Origin: Gammaproteobacteria bacterium
GTDB taxonomy: Bacteria > Pseudomonadota > Gammaproteobacteria > Pseudomonadales > Pseudohongiellaceae
Assembly: GCA_030831125.1 (NCBI GenBank)
Contig: JAURLQ010000008.1
Span: forward strand, 1 to 47,179
DNA length: 47,179 bases
Reading direction: 5' to 3'
The notes under the pieces were generated by a model, which was given only the letters and a program-made list of their open reading frames with translations, did no database searches and had not been told where the DNA came from. Below, piece after piece: positions 8,716 to 17,718 of this stretch (positions within the stretch are counted from its first letter, which is position 1; the number at the start of each line of letters is the position of its first letter). Position numbers and translations under genes: made by a program.

Positions 8716-9786
8716 ATGACAGCAAAAATCATCCACTGCGACTGCGACTGCTTTTTTGCAGCAATCGAGATACGCGACGATCCGGCACTTGCAGGACTTC
8801 CTGTTGCCGTGGGTGGAGATGAAAACCGCCGCGGTGTCATCGCCACCTGCAATTATGAAGCACGCAAATATGGCGTGCATTCTGCCATGGCTTCTGCCAC
8901 CGCCAAACGACTGTGTCGCGATCTGATCATCATCCCCGGCAACATGGAAAAGTACCGGGTGGCTGCCAAACAGATTTTCGCGATTTATCAAGACTACACA
9001 GAGCTGATAGAACCCATGTCGCTGGATGAAGCCTACCTTGATGTTACACAAAGCACTGTCTGCAAAGGGAGCGCCACCTTGATGGCGCAAGAGATTCGCA
9101 AACGTGCCCATCAGGAAGTAGGCATCACACTGTCTGCCGGTATTGCACCCAACAAATTCCTCGCCAAGATTGCCAGCGACTGGAACAAGCCAAATGGCCA
9201 GTTTGTTATCACACCACAGCAGATTGCAGACTTTGTTCTCCCGCTTCCGGTAAAACTCATCCATGGTGTTGGCAAGGTTACAGCACGTCGGATGCAGTTG
9301 ATGGGGATAGAAACCTGCGCTGACCTGCAGCAGTATTCCATTACCGAATTGCTGGAGCATTTCGGCAGTTTTGGTGAACGTCTGCACCAGCTTTGCAGGG
9401 GTAACGATGATCGCCAGGTGCAGGTTACCAGCGAACGCAAATCCATCAGTGTAGAGCAAACCTATGCTGAAGACCTGCAAACTGTGGAACAATGCCTCAA
9501 TGCCCTCCCTGCGCTCCTTGAACAACTAGGCAGCCGTATAGCCCGCTCAGGTGTCGATGCCGGCAGTGGCAAACAGTTCATCAAGATCAAGTTCAACGAC
9601 TTTGTGTCCACCACCGTTGAACATACGGCAACAGGACTTGATATAGCCGGCTACAGCGAGCTGTGCAGAACGGGTTATGCGCGCGGCAACAAACCTGTAC
9701 GCCTGCTGGGGCTGGGTATCCGTTTACGCAGCAAATCCCTGTTCACACAACTGGAACTGCAGTTTGAAAAATCGACATCTCAATGA
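8716..9786 (+). CDS. dinB: DNA polymerase IV (Y-family translesion polymerase)
   Basis: A 356-residue Y-family polymerase that bypasses damaged template bases with low fidelity. Visible motifs are the N-terminal IIHCDCDCFFAAIE (first catalytic Asp), the steric region NYEARKYGVHSAM, SLDEAYLDVT (about 102-111, catalytic D and E) and the helix-hairpin-helix GVGKVTARRM. The little-finger domain is complete. Length matches E. coli DinB (351). No clear beta-clamp motif of the QLxLF type is obvious, although the C-terminus ends ELQFEKSTSQ. SOS control is usual in the family, but no LexA box is visible here. Confidence 0.95.
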   Translation: MTAKIIHCDCDCFFAAIEIRDDPALAGLPVAVGGDENRRGVIATCNYEARKYGVHSAMASATAKRLCRDLIIIPGNMEKYRVAAKQIFAIYQDYTELIEPMSLDEAYLDVTQSTVCKGSATLMAQEIRKRAHQEVGITLSAGIAPNKFLAKIASDWNKPNGQFVITPQQIADFVLPLPVKLIHGVGKVTARRMQLMGIETCADLQQYSITELLEHFGSFGERLHQLCRGNDDRQVQVTSERKSISVEQTYAEDLQTVEQCLNALPALLEQLGSRIARSGVDAGSGKQFIKIKFNDFVSTTVEHTATGLDIAGYSELCRTGYARGNKPVRLLGLGIRLRSKSLFTQLELQFEKSTSQ

Positions 9787-9811
9787 ACAGTTATCAACTT
9801 GAAAAGGACAG

Positions 9812-9833
9812 GCACAGTTTCCTGTGCTTTATT
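9812..9833 (+). terminator. probable intrinsic terminator of dinB
   Basis: GCACAG-TTTC-CTGTGC followed by TTTATT, 26 bases after the dinB stop. The stem is 6 bp and the T tract short, so strength is moderate. Confidence 0.5.
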
Positions 9834-9841
9834 GGGCCTGA

Positions 9842-9980
9842 GACCGTCTGCGGCAGGGGTGGAGCAATGCGTACTGCAAGCGTAGCTTGCAGCATTGTGG
9901 ATCGACGCCTGCCCTGGCAGGTTACTGGGTCCGCTTGCGGATCGCAGCCGAGCCCCCAGGAACGGGTTTACGCCGTGTCG
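9842..9980. repeat. dispersed palindromic repeat, long form, copy B
   Basis: Begins GACCGTCTGCGGCA and contains the same three-hairpin block as copy A (GCAAGC/GCTTGC, CCTGCC/GGCAGG, GGTCCGC/GCGGAT). It then has GCAGCCGAGCCCCCAGG and GGGTTTACGCCGTGTCG, shared with copies C and D. It is thus the most complete copy and links the long and short forms. It lies between dinB and greB. Confidence 0.85.
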
Positions 9981-10111
9981 AAGAATCAATAATGCCAGGA
10001 AGCTTAACGATCTTGTTTCCGAATGCATTACAGCCACCAACAATGGTACGAACAATAATGATTACATTGGAAATACGATAGTATTCCCCTTTCTGCCAAC
10101 AATGGAATCTG

Positions 10112-10618
10112 ATGTCTCGCTATCGCCCACCCGCCGCTCCCATGGCGCCCTACATTACACCTGAAGGTGAAAGCAGGATGCGCCAGGAGCTGGATTATCT
10201 CTGGCGTGAAGAAAGGCCACTGGTTACCCGACAGGTATCAGAAGCAGCAGCCATGGGAGACCGCTCTGAAAATGCCGAATACATCTATGGCAAGAAACGC
10301 CTGCGGGAAATAGATAGCCGCGTTCGCCATTTGCGCAAGCGACTGGAAATACTGAAAGTGGTCAGGGAACGACCCTCTGATACCAGCAAGGTCTACTTCG
10401 GTGCCTGGGTTGCCCTTGAGGATAATACCGGCCAGAAGCACTGTTACAGGATAGTGGGGCCTGATGAACTTGATCCTGCAAGGCACCACATCAGTATAGA
10501 CTCAATTCTCGCGCGGGCACTGCTGGGCAAGGCTACTGATGCGGAGGTGCAGGTACAGACACCCGGCGGGATGCAGGAATATGTCATTGCTGCGGTCAGT
10601 TATGATGGCCCCTGCTGA
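10112..10618 (+). CDS. greB: transcription elongation factor GreB
   Basis: A 168-residue Gre factor that enters the RNA polymerase secondary channel and stimulates cleavage of backtracked RNA. The coiled coil carries the catalytic acidic tip GDRSENAEYIYGKKRLREID (about 45-65), where the two acidic residues and the following Y/K pattern mark GreB rather than GreA. The C-terminal FKBP-like domain follows. The first ATG gives the extension MSRYRPPAAPM, as in related gammaproteobacteria; ATG at 10142 is an alternative. It precedes the AraC-type gene by 19 bases. Confidence 0.92.
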   Translation: MSRYRPPAAPMAPYITPEGESRMRQELDYLWREERPLVTRQVSEAAAMGDRSENAEYIYGKKRLREIDSRVRHLRKRLEILKVVRERPSDTSKVYFGAWVALEDNTGQKHCYRIVGPDELDPARHHISIDSILARALLGKATDAEVQVQTPGGMQEYVIAAVSYDGPC

Positions 10619-10637
10619 AACCGGAAATCCCTGAAAC

Positions 10638-11657
10638 ATGTTGCAGCACGTCACCATAGTCGGATTCAGAAAAGCACTTGGCACCAGCATTACCATACCC
10701 ATGGAAATGTTGAACGCAGCAGATCTGATGAACCGGATTGCCGGCAATGCCTCAGCAAAGTTGACCATGCAGTTGGTAAGTACTGACGGTGGTGATATTC
10801 CACTAACTGCCGGATTGCATCTGCGTTGCGACAGTTCTCTTGGTGATATCAGCAAAACCGACCTCATTATATTGCCTGCGCTTTGGGGCAACCCGATGGG
10901 AGTAGTCAAACAGCAACAGCAATTACTTGGGTGGCTGCAAGAGCAGAATGAGCTTGGTGTGCCGATTTGCGCAGTGGGTACCGGCAGCTATTTCCTTGCC
11001 GAAGCCGGACTTCTTCGCCAGAAGGTTGCCACCACACACTGGTATTATTTCAACCAGTTTGCAGACCAGTACCCCGATGTCATATTGCAACGTGAACGAT
11101 TCATTACCCGTGCCGGCAACCTGTATTGCGCTGGCAGCGTGAACTCAGTGCGCGATGTCATGCTGCATTTCATCGAGGAGTCATGGAACGAGGCAATAGC
11201 CAATCAGGTTTCACGGCATTTCACGCACGAGGTCAAGCGATCCTACACCTCGACCTTCCTGAGAAACCTGCCCCAGCATTATCATGATGACGAAAGCATC
11301 ATCGAGATACAGGACTGGATTCACAGCCAGTACCATGCCCCCATTACACTTGAGAATATCAGCAGCAGATTCACTATAAGTATCCGCTCGCTCAATCGCA
11401 GGTTCAACCAGGCAACCGGCAAAAGCCCCATGCAGTACCTGCAACAGGTACGCATAGACAACGCCAAGGAATTACTCCGGACAACCAATCTCGGGATAGC
11501 GGAAATTGCATACAGCTGCGGCTTTTCAGACTGCAGTCATTTTGCTGCCCTATTCAGGAAAAGCATAAGCCTTACCCCCAGGGCATACCGCAATCTGGTC
11601 AGGAAAAAACTGTTCAGTACAGATAAACCTGACAGTCATCAACCTGCCGACAACTGA
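10638..11657 (+). CDS. GlxA-family AraC-type transcriptional regulator
   Basis: A 339-residue regulator with an N-terminal DJ-1/PfpI-like domain (about 1-180) and a C-terminal AraC DNA-binding domain (about 225-325). The latter holds two helix-turn-helix motifs: ITLENISSRFTISIRSLNRR and LGIAEIAYSCGFSDCSHFAA. AVGTGSYFLAEAG near residue 113 sits at the position of the DJ-1 nucleophile elbow, but the cysteine is replaced, so it is probably a sensor rather than an enzyme. It follows greB by 19 bases and may be co-transcribed. The target genes and ligand are unknown. Confidence 0.88.
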   Translation: MLQHVTIVGFRKALGTSITIPMEMLNAADLMNRIAGNASAKLTMQLVSTDGGDIPLTAGLHLRCDSSLGDISKTDLIILPALWGNPMGVVKQQQQLLGWLQEQNELGVPICAVGTGSYFLAEAGLLRQKVATTHWYYFNQFADQYPDVILQRERFITRAGNLYCAGSVNSVRDVMLHFIEESWNEAIANQVSRHFTHEVKRSYTSTFLRNLPQHYHDDESIIEIQDWIHSQYHAPITLENISSRFTISIRSLNRRFNQATGKSPMQYLQQVRIDNAKELLRTTNLGIAEIAYSCGFSDCSHFAALFRKSISLTPRAYRNLVRKKLFSTDKPDSHQPADN

Positions 11658-11666
11658 CCTCATCCG

Positions 11667-11690
11667 GGCTGTTGCCGTGAGGCAACAGCC
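11667..11690 (+). terminator. hairpin after the AraC-type gene, possible terminator
   Basis: GGCTGTTGCC-GTGA-GGCAACAGCC is a perfect 10-bp stem with a tetraloop, about 10 bases after the stop codon. The T tract is poor, so it may be a weak terminator or a 3'-end stabilising hairpin serving both convergent genes. Confidence 0.55.
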
Positions 11691-11727
11691 GCATTGTGAT
11701 TATTGGACGTCTCTTTTGATTGACAGC

Positions 11728-12120
11728 TCAGGCAGCCGATTCACTCATGGTGACTTCTGCCAGCTCCTGACCAATTCTTTTGGAATTGCGGCCATGTCGA
11801 CGCTGCTTGTCGTAAACTGATTTGAGACGACGCTCCAGAGCATTGAAGGCGTCACGGATGGCAACGTAGATGTCTTCGTGTGAATGCTTGTCGTGTTGCT
11901 CGTGAGTAACCACTATGTCGTGGTTGGGAATCAGGGCCTCTACGCCTACATGGTAGACCTTGCCCTTGTGATGGTTGTTGTGGGGTACTTCGAGAGTAAC
12001 TCTGAGACTCTGGATCTGGTCGCTGTATCTTTCCAGCTTTTTGGCTCTTTTTTGTACTACATGCTCTACCGCTGCTGAGTGATCTATACCTCTGAAAACA
12101 ACTTGAGTATCACTAATCAT
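11728..12120 (-). CDS. hpf: ribosome hibernation factor, HPF/RaiA family
   Basis: A 130-residue protein of the HPF/YfiA family, which binds the 30S decoding centre in stationary phase and blocks translation. The fold runs from VVFRGIDHSAAVEHVVQKRA through VYHVGVEALIPNHDIVV to DIYVAIRDAFNALERRLKSV. I place the start at the ATG at 12120 because AGGAGG lies 8 bases before it. An upstream in-frame ATG at 12174 would add 18 residues and has no good ribosome binding site. It is longer than E. coli HPF (95) and YfiA (113), owing to a basic tail (KQRRHGRNSKR). It is convergent with the AraC-type gene. Confidence 0.88.
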   Translation of the reverse strand: MISDTQVVFRGIDHSAAVEHVVQKRAKKLERYSDQIQSLRVTLEVPHNNHHKGKVYHVGVEALIPNHDIVVTHEQHDKHSHEDIYVAIRDAFNALERRLKSVYDKQRRHGRNSKRIGQELAEVTMSESAA

Positions 12121-12440
12121 GGAATGCGCCTCCTGTACGCGATTGCTCAGTTGACGTAACTGTTCCCTGTCCATCTCTATCCCTTGCTACCGATACTACT
12201 CCCGGACATATTGCTGTCAACGTAAATTTCACATGCATTTACAGGAAAGCAAAAATATTCCCAGTTGGATATTTAATGCTTGTCAGGATTATTTCAAGGT
12301 GGTTGAATGGACGGATAAGTCAATCTCATCTAGACATTGATTTTAGCTGGAACCGACATTACATCAGCATCCTCACATCAGCATCCTGTTCCTTCTTTTT
12401 CCCTCCTTCACTTGCTCTCTCTTTCGCTTCAACAATCAGC
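12121..12440. other. intergenic region without a gene; short tandem repeat
   Basis: No coding signal was found between hpf and the carboxypeptidase. The only structure is a 14-bp unit (ACATCAGCATCCTC) repeated twice in tandem at 12361-12388, the last base differing. The AT-rich stretch at 12220-12290 probably holds the hpf promoter, but no convincing hexamer pair stands out. Confidence 0.5.
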
Positions 12441-13031
12441 TCAACCAGTTTTCTTTTTCCTGTAACACCAGTGCCAGGGTTCATACTGCACACCATATGG
12501 GTTGCCCCGGGGAAATGACATGGAGAAACCGTAATCTGCGGCATTGGCTTTGAGCCAGGCGAAAGCCGGGCTGTTTTCAAAACTTTCTTCAAGGCATGGA
12601 TAATCGGGACTCCCCAGATCAAGAGCACATCCACTGTGATGTTCGCTGAAACCCGGTGCTGCATTGACGCAAAGGATTGCGTCAATTTGCTGGCCTGATG
12701 CCAGCTTCCTTGCAATCAGTTTTTTCTGGTACTCCACACTCCTGAATGCTGATACCAGTTGCAGTACCACACCATCCCTTTCTGCTGCCTGCTGCATACG
12801 CTGCCAGGCTGCGAGGGCTTTACCATCTACCAATGCATCCCTGCCAAAGGCATCCGGTCCGGCTGACAGCAATCTGGAACATTCCGGGACATAGGGCATG
12901 CCGCAGCGCCCTGCATAGCCGGCATCAATGCCCAATGACTTGTGGACATTGGACAAGCCTGCAGGAAGAGTCTGGTCAGGGTTCATTATTGCAGTATCCA
13001 TTGAGGCTATGCTGATCGCGCAGGGTGACAT
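12441..13031 (-). CDS. M15-family D-alanyl-D-alanine carboxypeptidase (VanY-like)
   Basis: A 196-residue zinc peptidase of the VanY/DdcB family, which trims the terminal D-Ala from peptidoglycan peptides. Family motifs in order: LVSAFRSVEYQKKL (about 98-111), the zinc site SEHHSGCALDLG (HxxGxxxD) and EPWHW near the C-terminus for the last zinc ligand. No clear signal peptide is visible from the ATG chosen, so export is uncertain; a longer start was not found. All catalytic residues are present. It is divergent from fabY. Confidence 0.85.
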   Translation of the reverse strand: MSPCAISIASMDTAIMNPDQTLPAGLSNVHKSLGIDAGYAGRCGMPYVPECSRLLSAGPDAFGRDALVDGKALAAWQRMQQAAERDGVVLQLVSAFRSVEYQKKLIARKLASGQQIDAILCVNAAPGFSEHHSGCALDLGSPDYPCLEESFENSPAFAWLKANAADYGFSMSFPRGNPYGVQYEPWHWCYRKKKTG

Positions 13032-13219
13032 AAGTCATTTTCCCCGCAGATGAAACAATATGCACTATTGACATGGGTCTGTCCTGATTTGGCTTGCAGA
13101 CGCCCAGGATATCCATTTATGGCCATACTAATATGGTTTTTGGCCATTTTGTTTTATTATTTCCGGACATTCGCTTCTAAGATTCACACACTCGCTACAA
13201 TCAGGTTCACACAACCGAG

Positions 13220-15136
13220 ATGTCCAGTTTACCCGTAATCGTCAGTTTCGGCGGCGTCAGCCCGGCCGGACGCAGTGCCTTCCATTACGGCTACAAACGA
13301 CTGGTATTCGACAGTCTGAGCCCGCTCGAGCAGAACCTGACACTGCGCAGCCTTGCCATTCTGACCGCCCAGCTCAACTGGGATGGCAAACACTGGTACA
13401 ACAATGACAATACCCGTGTTGATCTGGACGTCTTTCTGGCTTCTTCCAGAGACGCAATACTCAACGGCACCCTTATCCGGAAACTGGAAAACACCCTCTT
13501 CGATCCGTCATCCCTGCTCATGCACGCGCCGCTTAATCTGGAAGCAGCCAACAGCGAGAACGCTTTTCGATTCAGACTGGCTGTGAGGAAACTGCCGGCT
13601 GTCATGCCATCATCATGGCAAATACTGGAAAATGACGGCAGGCACTGCCTCATCCAGTGCAATGAAAGCCTGGATGTCATGATCCGCGATTATTTTCCCT
13701 GTCCGGTAAATACGGCCGGGCAACTGCCCACCGGTTTTGCGCCCGATGCGCTGTATCCCAGCCGCAGCCATCCCCGGGCTCTGCAAATGACCATATATGG
13801 CGCCTCTGATGCCTTGTATGCACTGGGTATTGACTGGGAACAGGTGCGTGCAAAGGTTGCCCCTGACCAGATTTGTGTCTATGCCGGCAGCAGCATGAAC
13901 CAGCTTGATTATGACGGCTATGGTGGCTTGCTCAAGGCAAGATTACTGGGCAGGAAAATTACCTCTAAACAGCTGCCGCTTGGTTTTGGTGAGATGCCTG
14001 CAGATTTCATCAATGCCTACATGCTTGGCAATGTTGGCAATACAGGCTCAAGTCTTGGCGCCTGCGCATCGTTCCACTACAACCTGCATCAGGCAGTCAA
14101 GGACATACAGAGTGGCCGTTTCCGGGTTGCCATAGTAGGTTCCAGTGAAGCACCAATTACACCGGATATTATCGAAGCCTTTGCAAACATGGGTGCGCTG
14201 GCAGACGATGCCGGCCTGCTCGCTCTTGATGCGCCACTTGGCAGGACAGAACCTGACCACAGACGTGCCTGTCGGCCATTCGGTGACAACATCGGCTTTA
14301 CCCTGGCAGAGTCTGCGCAGTTCATCGTGCTTTTCGACGATGCACTGGCACTTGAACTTGGTGCTGAAGTCCATGGATCGGTGAACGAGGTATTCATCAA
14401 TGCGGACGGCTTCAAGAAGTCCATTGCCAGTCCGGGTGTTGGCAACTATCTGACAATGGCCAGGGCTACAGCAGCCACACGCGCGGTTATTGGAGAACAA
14501 GCACTGCGCAACAGAACCTTTGTACAGGCGCACGGCACTGGCACACCACAGAACAGGGTAACGGAATCGGCGATTTTTTCTGATATTGCCGGGCATTTCG
14601 GAATCAGTAACTGGCCGGTTACAGCCATGAAGTCCTATCTGGGACATTCCATAGCTTCAGCCGGTGCTGATCAATTGATCATGTCACTGGGTGTATGGCG
14701 GCACGGCATTATCCCGGGCATTCTCACAACCCATGCCCTGGCCGATGATATCAGCACTGCAAATCTCGACTTTCTGCTGGCACACAGGGAAGTTGATCCC
14801 GGCGCCATCGATGCTGTGCTGCTCAATGCCAAGGGCTTCGGCGGAAACAATGCAACTGCATCACTGCTATCACCTCATGTGACCATGGGCATGCTTGAAA
14901 AAAGGCATGGCGGTGAGGCAATCAAACGCTGGGAGAAGGCCCACGAAAAGGTGGCAGCCAGGGCAGAGTTGTATCATCAACAAACCCTGCATGAGCAAAT
15001 AACACCGATCTACAATTACGACCATGATGTACGGGAAGGAAAGGACCTGTCTTTCTCGAACAACTCACTCAGCCTGCGTGGCTACGATACACCAGTCGAT
15101 CTGGACCTTCCCAATACCTACCGCGATATGTGCTGA
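13220..15136 (+). CDS. fabY: beta-ketoacyl-ACP synthase FabY
   Basis: A 638-residue condensing enzyme. Its size and the N-terminus LPVIVSFGGVSPAGRSAFHYG match FabY (PA5174 type). In Pseudomonas, FabY starts fatty acid synthesis from acetyl-CoA and malonyl-ACP and can replace FabH. The catalytic triad is intact: Cys282 in GSSLGACASFHYN, His438 in VQAHGTGTPQNR and His476 in KSYLGHSIASAG. The extra 200 residues over FabB/FabF lie at the N-terminal and C-terminal ends, as expected for FabY. No strong ribosome binding site precedes the ATG. The AT-rich 13110-13160 upstream holds CCATA-CTAA-TATGG, a possible operator. Confidence 0.88.
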   Translation: MSSLPVIVSFGGVSPAGRSAFHYGYKRLVFDSLSPLEQNLTLRSLAILTAQLNWDGKHWYNNDNTRVDLDVFLASSRDAILNGTLIRKLENTLFDPSSLLMHAPLNLEAANSENAFRFRLAVRKLPAVMPSSWQILENDGRHCLIQCNESLDVMIRDYFPCPVNTAGQLPTGFAPDALYPSRSHPRALQMTIYGASDALYALGIDWEQVRAKVAPDQICVYAGSSMNQLDYDGYGGLLKARLLGRKITSKQLPLGFGEMPADFINAYMLGNVGNTGSSLGACASFHYNLHQAVKDIQSGRFRVAIVGSSEAPITPDIIEAFANMGALADDAGLLALDAPLGRTEPDHRRACRPFGDNIGFTLAESAQFIVLFDDALALELGAEVHGSVNEVFINADGFKKSIASPGVGNYLTMARATAATRAVIGEQALRNRTFVQAHGTGTPQNRVTESAIFSDIAGHFGISNWPVTAMKSYLGHSIASAGADQLIMSLGVWRHGIIPGILTTHALADDISTANLDFLLAHREVDPGAIDAVLLNAKGFGGNNATASLLSPHVTMGMLEKRHGGEAIKRWEKAHEKVAARAELYHQQTLHEQITPIYNYDHDVREGKDLSFSNNSLSLRGYDTPVDLDLPNTYRDMC

Positions 15137-15137
15137 A

Positions 15138-15157
15138 CCTGCCTGGTATCAGGCAGG
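15138..15157. terminator. shared hairpin between convergent fabY and amidohydrolase
   Basis: CCTGCCTG-GTAT-CAGGCAGG is a perfect 8-bp stem immediately after the fabY stop. It overlaps the stop codon of the convergent amidohydrolase. There is no T tract, so termination is probable rather than proven. Confidence 0.5.
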
Positions 15158-16162
15158 CAGACCCAGTAGCTTCTGTGCGTTTCCGTGATAGATTTTTGCG
15201 CGGTCTTCTTCACTGATTTCCAGGTTGTCCAGAATCTTGATGGTTTCCCTGATGTACATCGGTCCTTTTTCAGGATCAAAGGGTGCATCTGAAGCAAACA
15301 CCACATGATCAGCTCCGAAGAAGGCCAGACTACAGAGTGTTGCCGGTTTTGATCCGAACACCGCAGTATCTGCATAGAAAAGCTTGAAATAATCCAGCGG
15401 GCGCATTTTGAGTTCCTTGAGCAACACTGAATAATCCACGCTGGAAGTTCTGGCACCAAGTTGATCCCAACCCGGCCCAACCCGACCCTCGAAGAAAGGG
15501 ATCATTCCGCCACCATGGTGGGTGATGATCTTGAGATTCGGGTGCTTGTCGAAAATCTTCGAAAATACCAGTCGGGCCATTGCTGCTGATGTGTCATAAG
15601 GCCAGCCGAAGGTCCACCAGATTTCATACTGGGAACGATCTTCAGTCAGATAATCCGGAAAATTGGCGCCACGTGCAGGATGTATCCAGATCGGTTTGTC
15701 TATCCCGGCCATATAGTCAAAAACACAATGAAAATCGGGATGATCAAGTGGAATTCCCTTCACGTTCGAAAAAACCTGAACCCCGCTGGCTCCAAGCTGC
15801 TCCATAGCAAATTTTGTTTCTTCAAGTACAGCCTGCGGATTGCCCATGGGAATTGAGGCGATATAGCCGGGAAAACGATCCGGATATTTCTGGCAGAGTT
15901 CTGCCATGTCTTCACTGCCAATGCGTGAGAGCATGACCTGCTGCTGTGGATTGGCCACTATCTCCAATGGTGGGGAGGCCAATGAGAGTATCTGGGAATA
16001 ATCATCAAACATATCCATGATACGGAAACGGTCATCAAGATTTGTCATCATCGGTACTGCTTCCGAGCGACGTGTGATGTCCGTCATTTTTCCAGTCACT
16101 TCCCGCAGCTTTTCGTAAAAGCGTGTTGGCCAGATATGATTGAAAATGTCGATTTTCTTCAT
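15149..16162 (-). CDS. ACMSD/LigW-like amidohydrolase (amidohydrolase 2 family)
   Basis: A 337-residue TIM-barrel enzyme of the amidohydrolase-2 family, which includes nonoxidative decarboxylases (ACMSD, LigW, gamma-resorcylate decarboxylase). Seen: KPIWIHPARGANFP (about 178-191), KIITHHGGGMIPFFEGRV and VFASDAPFDPEKGP for the metal-binding His and Asp. The N-terminal metal motif, normally HxH, reads DIFNHIWP, so the first histidine is Asn. This variant occurs in a recognisable subfamily, so the gene need not be dead. Its neighbourhood (extradiol dioxygenase, LigJ-like hydrolase) suggests decarboxylation or hydrolysis of an aromatic acid or ring-cleavage product. Confidence 0.82.
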   Translation of the reverse strand: MKKIDIFNHIWPTRFYEKLREVTGKMTDITRRSEAVPMMTNLDDRFRIMDMFDDYSQILSLASPPLEIVANPQQQVMLSRIGSEDMAELCQKYPDRFPGYIASIPMGNPQAVLEETKFAMEQLGASGVQVFSNVKGIPLDHPDFHCVFDYMAGIDKPIWIHPARGANFPDYLTEDRSQYEIWWTFGWPYDTSAAMARLVFSKIFDKHPNLKIITHHGGGMIPFFEGRVGPGWDQLGARTSSVDYSVLLKELKMRPLDYFKLFYADTAVFGSKPATLCSLAFFGADHVVFASDAPFDPEKGPMYIRETIKILDNLEISEEDRAKIYHGNAQKLLGLPA

Positions 16163-16429
16163 TGGTTGTCCTTGAACAGTTGACTACTTGAATCACCGAA
16201 GCAGGTTTTCCCCATTGCCTGTCCTCTGGCCACAGCCTTGTTGGCAAACGCGGAAAGTCCCGGGGCGAAAATATACCATTGTTCAGCCAGAAATTTCGAA
16301 GCCAACAACGAAAAGAAAAAAGAAAGTACCGGGCATAATAGCAACTATGCTAGTCTTGCACGAAAACAATGCACAGAAATATTCAAAATCGCCCGCAAAT
16401 AACAGCATATTTCCAGCAGAGAGCAAGCA

Positions 16430-16840
16430 ATGACAAGATCCAGAAAACCTGACTTTTTCCACTCCATGCTGTTGTGCCTTGCACTAACCGTACAGGCCGG
16501 TTCGTTATTTGCCCACCATTCCTTTGTTGCCCAGTACGACAACGACGCCAGAAAAGAATTGACTGGCGTGATTGTGAAAGTTGAATGGCTCAACCCGCAT
16601 GCCTATTTCTATATAGATGTTGAAGATGCCAATACCGGGGAAGTCACCACCTGGGCCTGCGAACTGGGCTCGCCGGTTTCCATGCTTAGACAGGGATGGA
16701 CCCGTGAGTCACTGGTCATCGGAGAACTGCTTGAAGTTGAAGGTGCACTTGCACGCGATGGCAGTCCATCTCTTAGCGCCAGCACAGTGGTAGTGGAAAG
16801 TACGGGGCAGAGACTCTTCTCCCGGCAACCTGCCAACTGA
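16430..16840 (+). CDS. exported DUF6152-type protein
   Basis: A 136-residue protein with a Sec signal (SMLLCLALTVQAGSLFA) that ends before HHSFVAQYD. The domain begins with the conserved AHHSF and has a GVIVKVEWLNPHAYFYIDV stretch typical of DUF6152, a small beta-barrel-like periplasmic family of unknown function. It matches the N-terminal third of the 384-residue protein at 30687. It is followed 48 bases later by a gene that matches the other two thirds, so the two act together or evolved by gene splitting or fusion. Confidence 0.85.
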   Translation: MTRSRKPDFFHSMLLCLALTVQAGSLFAHHSFVAQYDNDARKELTGVIVKVEWLNPHAYFYIDVEDANTGEVTTWACELGSPVSMLRQGWTRESLVIGELLEVEGALARDGSPSLSASTVVVESTGQRLFSRQPAN

Positions 16841-16888
16841 TCCGAAGCTGTCAGGTCGGCAAAATTCCGGACAAAGACGAGGAAGCAC

Positions 16889-17695
16889 ATGCCAGAGAAG
16901 TCCATGCCTTTGAATAAATGCAAACGGCTTGCCCCCGCCATTGCAATGGTGCTGGGAATAATTGCTGCCAGCGGATTGCATGCCCAGTCCACTGATAGCT
17001 ACGATCCCGATGGCCCAACACCCAGACTGCCGGATGGCACGGTAAATCTGGGCCCTACAGAAAATGGTCTGGGTTTCTGGGATCGGGGCTCCGGTCCCAT
17101 GGTAGGGGGTGCCTATTATCCTCCACCGGAAGAAGTTCCCTTCAAGCCCTGGTCGCGTGCCCTGTATGACTACCGTCAGGAAACACTGGCCAAGGATGAT
17201 CCTCATGTACGTTGTGCTCCTCCGGGTGCATCAAGGCAATTCGCCGTTCCGTTTGGCCTGCAGATAGTCCAGGCACCCCAGATGAACAAGGTGTTCATCA
17301 TGTCGGGTGGATCAACCCGTCCCTGGAGAGAAATCCACATGGATGGTCGTGGACATCCGGAATATGTAAACCCGAGTTATTTTGGCCACTCCATCGGACA
17401 CTGGGAAGGTGACACGCTGGTGGTAGATACCATTGGCTTCAACGAAAGATTCTGGCTCCATCGGGAAGGATATCCGCATACCGAATCACTGCATCTTGTT
17501 GAAAGAATCAGTCGCCCTGTTATCGGTGAGTTGCATTATGAAATCACCATTGATGATCCTGCCGCCTACACTGCACCATGGAGCACATCGTGGGTAAAAG
17601 CCTGGAATGCCAACGAGGAATTCATCGAGTATTTCTGTCAGGACAACAATATCGACCAGTACCACATGATGGGAAATGAAAGTCTGGTTGAATAA
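16889..17695 (+). CDS. exported protein of unknown function, partner of the DUF6152 protein
   Basis: A 268-residue secreted protein with a signal peptide (APAIAMVLGIIAASGLHAQS). The mature part shows RLPDGTVNLGPT, VRCAPPGASRQF, then REIHMDGRGHP, NPSYFGHSIGHWEGDTLVV and SLHLVERISR. The same block (IHM, HP, PSYAGHSIGHWE, LHIVERF) forms the C-terminal half of the protein at 30687. The family is common in gammaproteobacteria and Acidobacteria but has no assigned function. A good ribosome binding site (GAGGAA) precedes the ATG. Position in the extradiol island suggests a role in aromatic or terpenoid catabolism; this is inference. Confidence 0.8.
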   Translation: MPEKSMPLNKCKRLAPAIAMVLGIIAASGLHAQSTDSYDPDGPTPRLPDGTVNLGPTENGLGFWDRGSGPMVGGAYYPPPEEVPFKPWSRALYDYRQETLAKDDPHVRCAPPGASRQFAVPFGLQIVQAPQMNKVFIMSGGSTRPWREIHMDGRGHPEYVNPSYFGHSIGHWEGDTLVVDTIGFNERFWLHREGYPHTESLHLVERISRPVIGELHYEITIDDPAAYTAPWSTSWVKAWNANEEFIEYFCQDNNIDQYHMMGNESLVE

Positions 17696-17718
17696 AACCG
17701 CAGGATCACGCAAAAACA

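Noticed and set aside
8602-9525. 307-codon open frame antisense to dinB
   Set aside because: dinB is certain from its catalytic motifs. The antisense product is rich in Cys and His without any domain pattern.
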